Of a DNA stretch of 9,056 bases, positions 6,693 to 9,056 are shown piece after piece. This stretch comes from Synergistaceae bacterium. GTDB taxonomy: Bacteria > Synergistota > Synergistia > Synergistales > Synergistaceae. Numbering within the stretch: the first letter of the stretch is position 1; every line of letters begins with the position of its first letter. A model generated the notes under the pieces. The model ran no database searches. It was not told the origin of the DNA and saw only the letters and a program-made list of their open reading frames with translations. The position numbers and the translations under genes are program-made. Location: positions 1-9,056 of the forward strand of contig JAISQC010000151.1 in NCBI GenBank assembly GCA_031274465.1, read 5' to 3'.

Positions 6693-7392
6693 GGTCTCGG
6701 ACCTCACCATAGCGTACAACGGCCTCGAAGCGCTGCACGGCGTCTCGCTGCAAGTGGACGTCGGGGAGCTGGTCTCCGTAATCGGGGCGAACGGGGCGGG
6801 GAAAACGACACTGCTGCAAACGCTGATGGGCTGGCAGCTCCCTTCAGGCGGTTCCATACGCTTCGAGGGGCGGGACATAACGCGGGCGCAAACTCACGCC
6901 AGGGCGCGGCGGGGCATGAGGATAGTCCCCGAGAAGGCGCGGATCTTCAGCCAACTCACCGTCTATGAAAACCTAATGATGGGCGTGTACGGAATGCGCA
7001 GGAAAATACCCGTCGATAAGCGGCTGCTATGGCTCTACTCGCTGTTCCCGGTATTGGAGGAACGAGGCGCACAGGTGGCGTCAACGCTATCCGGCGGCGA
7101 ACAGCAGCAGCTTTCCATAGCCAGGGCGTGCATCTCCGCCCCCAGCTTATTGCTGGTCGACGAAGTGTCGATGGGCCTCATGCCGAGGCTCGTGGACAAA
7201 GTGTTCGAGCTTCTGAAGCAATTGAACGGAGAGGAGGGGTTGACGATCCTTTTGGTGGAGCAAAATGCGCTGGCGTCGCTCGGGATATCGCATCGGGCGT
7301 ACGTGCTCGAAACGGGCGACATTGTGCTAGAGGGCAAGGCGGGCCAGATGCTGAACGACGAGCGGGTTCGCGAGGCCTATCTCGGAATATGA
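6682..7392 (+). CDS. livF: Branched-chain amino acid ABC transporter, ATP-binding protein LivF
   Basis: This 236-residue cytoplasmic ATPase is the partner of LivG. Walker A is GANGAGKTT (residues 35-43), the signature is a standard LSGGEQQQLSIARA (from 136), Walker B is LLLVDE (156-161) followed by VSMGL, and the switch region reads LLVEQNA, with Gln-Asn where many ABC proteins have His, which is normal for LivF. RIVPEKARIFSQLTVYENL corresponds to the family's V-P-E-x-R-x-I-F-x-x-L-T-V-x-E-N-L. The end, REAYLGI, is the usual LivF C-terminus. ATG 6682 has GGAGG about 9 bases upstream and lies inside the 3' end of livG, an 11-base overlap. The gene ends about 40 bases before the binding-protein gene. 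Confidence 0.93.
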   Translation: MLLEVSDLTIAYNGLEALHGVSLQVDVGELVSVIGANGAGKTTLLQTLMGWQLPSGGSIRFEGRDITRAQTHARARRGMRIVPEKARIFSQLTVYENLMMGVYGMRRKIPVDKRLLWLYSLFPVLEERGAQVASTLSGGEQQQLSIARACISAPSLLLVDEVSMGLMPRLVDKVFELLKQLNGEEGLTILLVEQNALASLGISHRAYVLETGDIVLEGKAGQMLNDERVREAYLGI

Positions 7393-7432
7393 TCCGGGGT
7401 TGGCCATCATTTGACAAGGGGAGTTGATGGAG

Positions 7433-8584
7433 ATGAAGGCAAAAGCTGTTCTATGCGCTGCGGCGTTCGTCATTTTGGGGATATGCGGGGCCGCTAGCGC
7501 GGCGGATACGATCAAGATAGGGGTGCTTGCGCCGATCACGGGCTTTGCGGCGTCAGACGGCTTCAGCACGATAGAATCAATCAAGCTGGCGGTTGAAAAA
7601 GTCAACTCCGAGGGCGGCATTTTGGGCAAAAACGTGGAGCTGGTGTATTATGATGACGCGGCGGACCCCAAACAGGCAGTGCCGTTAGCAAACAAGCTGA
7701 TCACGCAGGACAGAGTCATAGCGTTCGTAGCTGGGTCCTACAGCATGCCGTCGCGCGCCGTGGCGCCGATATTCGACGAGGAAGGCATTCCGCTGGTGGC
7801 CGCTTACGCGCTGCACCCGGAGATAACGAACGGCGACTATACCTTCCGAAACGGCTTTTTGGGAACGACCGAGGGACGGGTTGCCGCCTATACGGCCTTA
7901 GAGCTGTTCAAGGCCAAGAAAGTAGCGCTCGTCACAAGCGACAACGACTTCGGCCAGACGCTCAGAGAGGGCTTCATGGGATATCTAAAGAAGACAGGCA
8001 GAGAGGGCGACCTCGTATTGCAGCAGACGTATCCGAGCAGCGAGAAGGACTTCGCCGTCTATCTATCGAAAATAAGGGACGCGGCACCGGACGTGGTTTT
8101 CTTCAGCGGTTATTACTTCCAGACCGCGCCAGCCTTGAAACAGGCAAAGGAAATGGGGATAAGCGGCATCCGTTTCATCGGGGAACAGGGTTCCGATTCC
8201 CCAAAGATGGCTGAAATAGCGCTTGACGCGGCTGAGGGTTTCGTCATCCTGACGAACCTCGACCGCGACGACCCTCGCCCATTGGTTCAAGAATTTCTCA
8301 AATCTTACAGGGACCGCCATAAAATAGAGCCGGACATGGTCGGCGCTTCCGCTTACGACGCATTCATGATAATAGTGGACGCGATCAAAGCCGCAGGCAG
8401 CACCGACGGCAAAGCCATACGGGACGCCATAGCCGCCACCAAGGACTACAATGGCCTGACGGGCGTGATCAACGGTTTCGACGAGGCCGGAGAGGTTTTG
8501 AAGCCGGTGCAGCTTCAGGAGATCAAAGAGGGGAAGTTCCGCTATTTCGGGATCGTCACGGACTCGGAATTGATAAAACCGTAG
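7433..8584 (+). CDS. Branched-chain-type amino acid ABC transporter, periplasmic binding protein
   Basis: This 383-residue secreted binding protein (type I periplasmic fold, Leu/Ile/Val-binding family) captures substrate for LivHMGF. Residues 1-23 are a signal peptide: basic MKAK, a hydrophobic core, and cleavage expected after AASA. The Cys in GIC lacks a proper lipobox, so a lipoprotein is unlikely. The mature start TIKIGVLAPITG, then NSEGGILGKNVELVYYDDAA, ANKLITQDRVIAFVAGSYS and DFGQTLREGF are family blocks. Where LIV-binding protein has S-P-A-A-T-N-P, this protein has AAYALHPEIT, losing the Thr that contacts the ligand's alpha groups. The substrate may therefore be other than leucine, isoleucine or valine. 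AAGGGGAG (7416-7423) precedes TTG 7424, ATG 7427 and ATG 7433; the last has best spacing (9 bases) and a normal signal peptide. It is last in the operon, whereas many systems have it first. Confidence 0.9.
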   Translation: MKAKAVLCAAAFVILGICGAASAADTIKIGVLAPITGFAASDGFSTIESIKLAVEKVNSEGGILGKNVELVYYDDAADPKQAVPLANKLITQDRVIAFVAGSYSMPSRAVAPIFDEEGIPLVAAYALHPEITNGDYTFRNGFLGTTEGRVAAYTALELFKAKKVALVTSDNDFGQTLREGFMGYLKKTGREGDLVLQQTYPSSEKDFAVYLSKIRDAAPDVVFFSGYYFQTAPALKQAKEMGISGIRFIGEQGSDSPKMAEIALDAAEGFVILTNLDRDDPRPLVQEFLKSYRDRHKIEPDMVGASAYDAFMIIVDAIKAAGSTDGKAIRDAIAATKDYNGLTGVINGFDEAGEVLKPVQLQEIKEGKFRYFGIVTDSELIKP

Positions 8585-8617
8585 AAACAAAACACGGGCA
8601 CATTCATCCAAAAGCTT

Positions 8618-8636
8618 GGCTTGGGGCGCGCAAGCC
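8618..8636 (+). repeat. Small GC-rich hairpin after the liv operon
   Basis: GGCTTG (8618-8623) pairs with CAAGCC (8631-8636) around a 7-base loop, 34 bases after the binding-protein stop. No T-run follows; the MITE-like element begins four bases later. It could be a 3'-end stabilising stem or the remains of a terminator, but removing the MITE does not restore a T-run, so I do not call it a terminator. Confidence 0.35.
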
Positions 8637-8639
8637 CTA

Positions 8640-8823
8640 GGGAAACACTGATTTAATGTTCTTTGCGGCGAAATGGAGTGGATTCGTTCTCCATCGAAAT
8701 GGATGGCGAAAAAAGAACCGCAGGCGTAGCAGAGCTACGGCGAGGATTCTTTTTTTGACAGACATGAAGAGGGAGGATGAAGACGCCCATTGCAGCCCAA
8801 AGGTTATTAAATCAGCGTTTCCC
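8640..8823. mobile_element. MITE-like non-coding element with 18-bp terminal inverted repeats
   Basis: The left end (8640-8657, GGGAAACACTGATTTAAT) is the reverse complement of the right end (8806-8823) with one mismatch (A8647 against C8816). Both ends are flanked by TA (8638-8639 and 8824-8825), as expected for a 2-base TA target duplication, so symmetry including the TA is 20 bp. The 184-base unit encodes no protein I believe in. It contains a 9-base direct repeat CGAAATGGA (8669-8677, 8695-8703), a small stem ATGGAG/CTCCAT (8673-8678, 8689-8694), and a long hairpin ending in a T-run. Size, ends and lack of transposase fit a miniature inverted-repeat element moved by a transposase encoded elsewhere. 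TA duplication suggests an IS630/Tc1 or IS5-type source, but I cannot name the parent. Confidence 0.7.
8707..8757 (+). terminator. Long hairpin with T-run inside the MITE (likely terminates liv)
   Basis: The arms are symmetrical about base 8732 without bulges. The apical stem CGTAGC (8725-8730) pairs with GCTACG (8734-8739) around a 3-base loop, and the basal A-rich arm AAAAAAGAA (8709-8717) pairs with TTCTTTTTT (8747-8755), with mismatches between. The 3' arm ends in a run of seven T, so on the + strand this can act as an intrinsic terminator for the liv operon. On the minus strand the mirror image also ends in T residues, so it could work both ways. Confidence 0.5.
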
Positions 8824-8824
8824 T

Positions 8825-8845
8825 AAAAGGGCGGCGAATCCGCCC
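8825..8845 (-). terminator. Intrinsic terminator of the minus-strand gene
   Basis: Read on the minus strand, GGGCGG (complement of 8840-8845), loop ATTCG, then CCGCCC (complement of 8829-8834) is followed directly by TTTT (complement of 8825-8828). It lies 21 bases past the stop of the gene that enters from the right, the normal place for its terminator. The T-run is short because the MITE boundary follows; the T-run shares base 8825 with the flanking TA. Confidence 0.6.
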
Positions 8846-8866
8846 CACATTCGCCAGACGCTGCCG

Positions 8867-9056
8867 TCACCTAAAATACGACTCGTTGTTGGAATAGCCT
8901 ATCTTATTCCCTGGAAACGCTTTTATGGTGAGGGCAAGGCCGATCCAATCGTCCTCGGCAACTAGGTCATCCCTGTAGACGGCCTCCCAAAGGAGGCAGT
9001 GCTGGTCGTATCCTACGTTGTAAATCACCTCGGTCATATCTTCGTTGTCGATGCTG
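8867..9056 (-). CDS. C-terminal end of a probable outer-membrane beta-barrel protein (LptD/OstA-like, partial)
   Basis: On the minus strand one frame is open from the window edge to TGA (complement of 8867-8869), giving 62 residues; the start is outside. The sequence has alternating polar and hydrophobic residues typical of beta-strands: VIYNVGYDQHCLLWEAVYRD, an acidic turn AEDD, then WIGLALTIKAFPGNKIGY. A Y-N-V-G-Y-x-x-x-C-x-x strand followed by an 'I-G-L-x-L-T-I-K-A-F-P-G' strand near the end resembles C-termini of LptD/OstA, the LPS-insertion barrel of diderm bacteria. That match is from memory of the pattern and is tentative. A coding frame is supported by the stop followed by an intrinsic terminator and by the codon style shared with the other genes. 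The gene is convergent with the liv operon. Any other outer-membrane barrel remains possible. Confidence 0.6.
   Translation of the reverse strand, partial: SIDNEDMTEVIYNVGYDQHCLLWEAVYRDDLVAEDDWIGLALTIKAFPGNKIGYSNNESYFR

Noticed and set aside
8063..8611. 182-codon minus-strand frame opposite the binding protein
   Set aside because: Antisense shadow of a gene with clear family identity; no ribosome site seen and no recognisable domain.
8777..8965. 62-codon + strand frame starting inside the MITE-like element after GGGAGG
   Set aside because: Despite a good-looking ribosome site it crosses the element's right end, both arms of a minus-strand terminator, and the antisense of the minus-strand gene, and it resembles no known protein.
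1..9056. CRISPR arrays, tRNA or rRNA genes, phage or toxin-antitoxin modules
   Set aside because: I saw no spaced direct-repeat array, cloverleaf-like or rRNA-like sequence, and no matching proteins; nearly all the window is explained by metabolic and transport genes.

Overview
The window comes from a moderately GC-rich, diderm, amino-acid-using bacterium. Isoleucine is very often encoded by ATA and arginine by AGG despite the GC-rich background. Histidine catabolism and branched-chain-type amino-acid uptake genes sit together, and the right edge carries what looks like the end of an outer-membrane beta-barrel gene. These traits together suggest an amino-acid-fermenting member of the Synergistota. 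That assignment is an inference from style and content; no rRNA or marker gene is present to prove it.

Left part (1-4030, all + strand). The last 42 codons of a MATE-type efflux transporter end at 129. A 250-base intergenic region follows, with an AT-rich core and an excellent sigma70-type promoter (TTGACA, 17 bases, TATATT at 197-225) and AT-rich palindromes just downstream. This promoter appears to drive a histidine-use cassette: a divergent urocanate hydratase (hutU-like, best start TTG 381), a stand-alone formimidoyl-THF cyclodeaminase-family protein, and a histidine permease-like transporter of the B. subtilis YuiF type. A plausible flow is histidine import, urocanate hydration, and recovery of the formimino group into the folate pool. 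Histidine ammonia-lyase, imidazolonepropionase and the formiminotransferase are not in the window.

Middle part (4031-8584, + strand). A 131-base gap holds a perfect 10-bp inverted repeat that abuts a TATAAT box, followed by a second inverted repeat. Then comes a complete five-gene ABC importer of the Liv/HAAT family: permease livH, permease livM, ATPase livG, ATPase livF and periplasmic binding protein (livK/livJ-like). The genes are tightly spaced or overlapping, each with a visible Shine-Dalgarno sequence. Binding-protein residues at the usual ligand alpha-group contact differ from LIV-binding protein, so the substrate is not certain.

Right part (8585-9056). The spacer downstream of the importer contains a non-coding, MITE-like element of about 184 bases (8640-8823). 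It has 18-bp terminal inverted repeats with one mismatch, is flanked by TA on both sides, and has a large internal hairpin with a T-run. Beyond it, a minus-strand gene runs in from the right edge; its last 62 codons look like the C-terminus of an outer-membrane beta-barrel protein (LptD/OstA-like, tentative). It has its own intrinsic terminator at 8825-8845, so the importer operon and this gene converge on the MITE.
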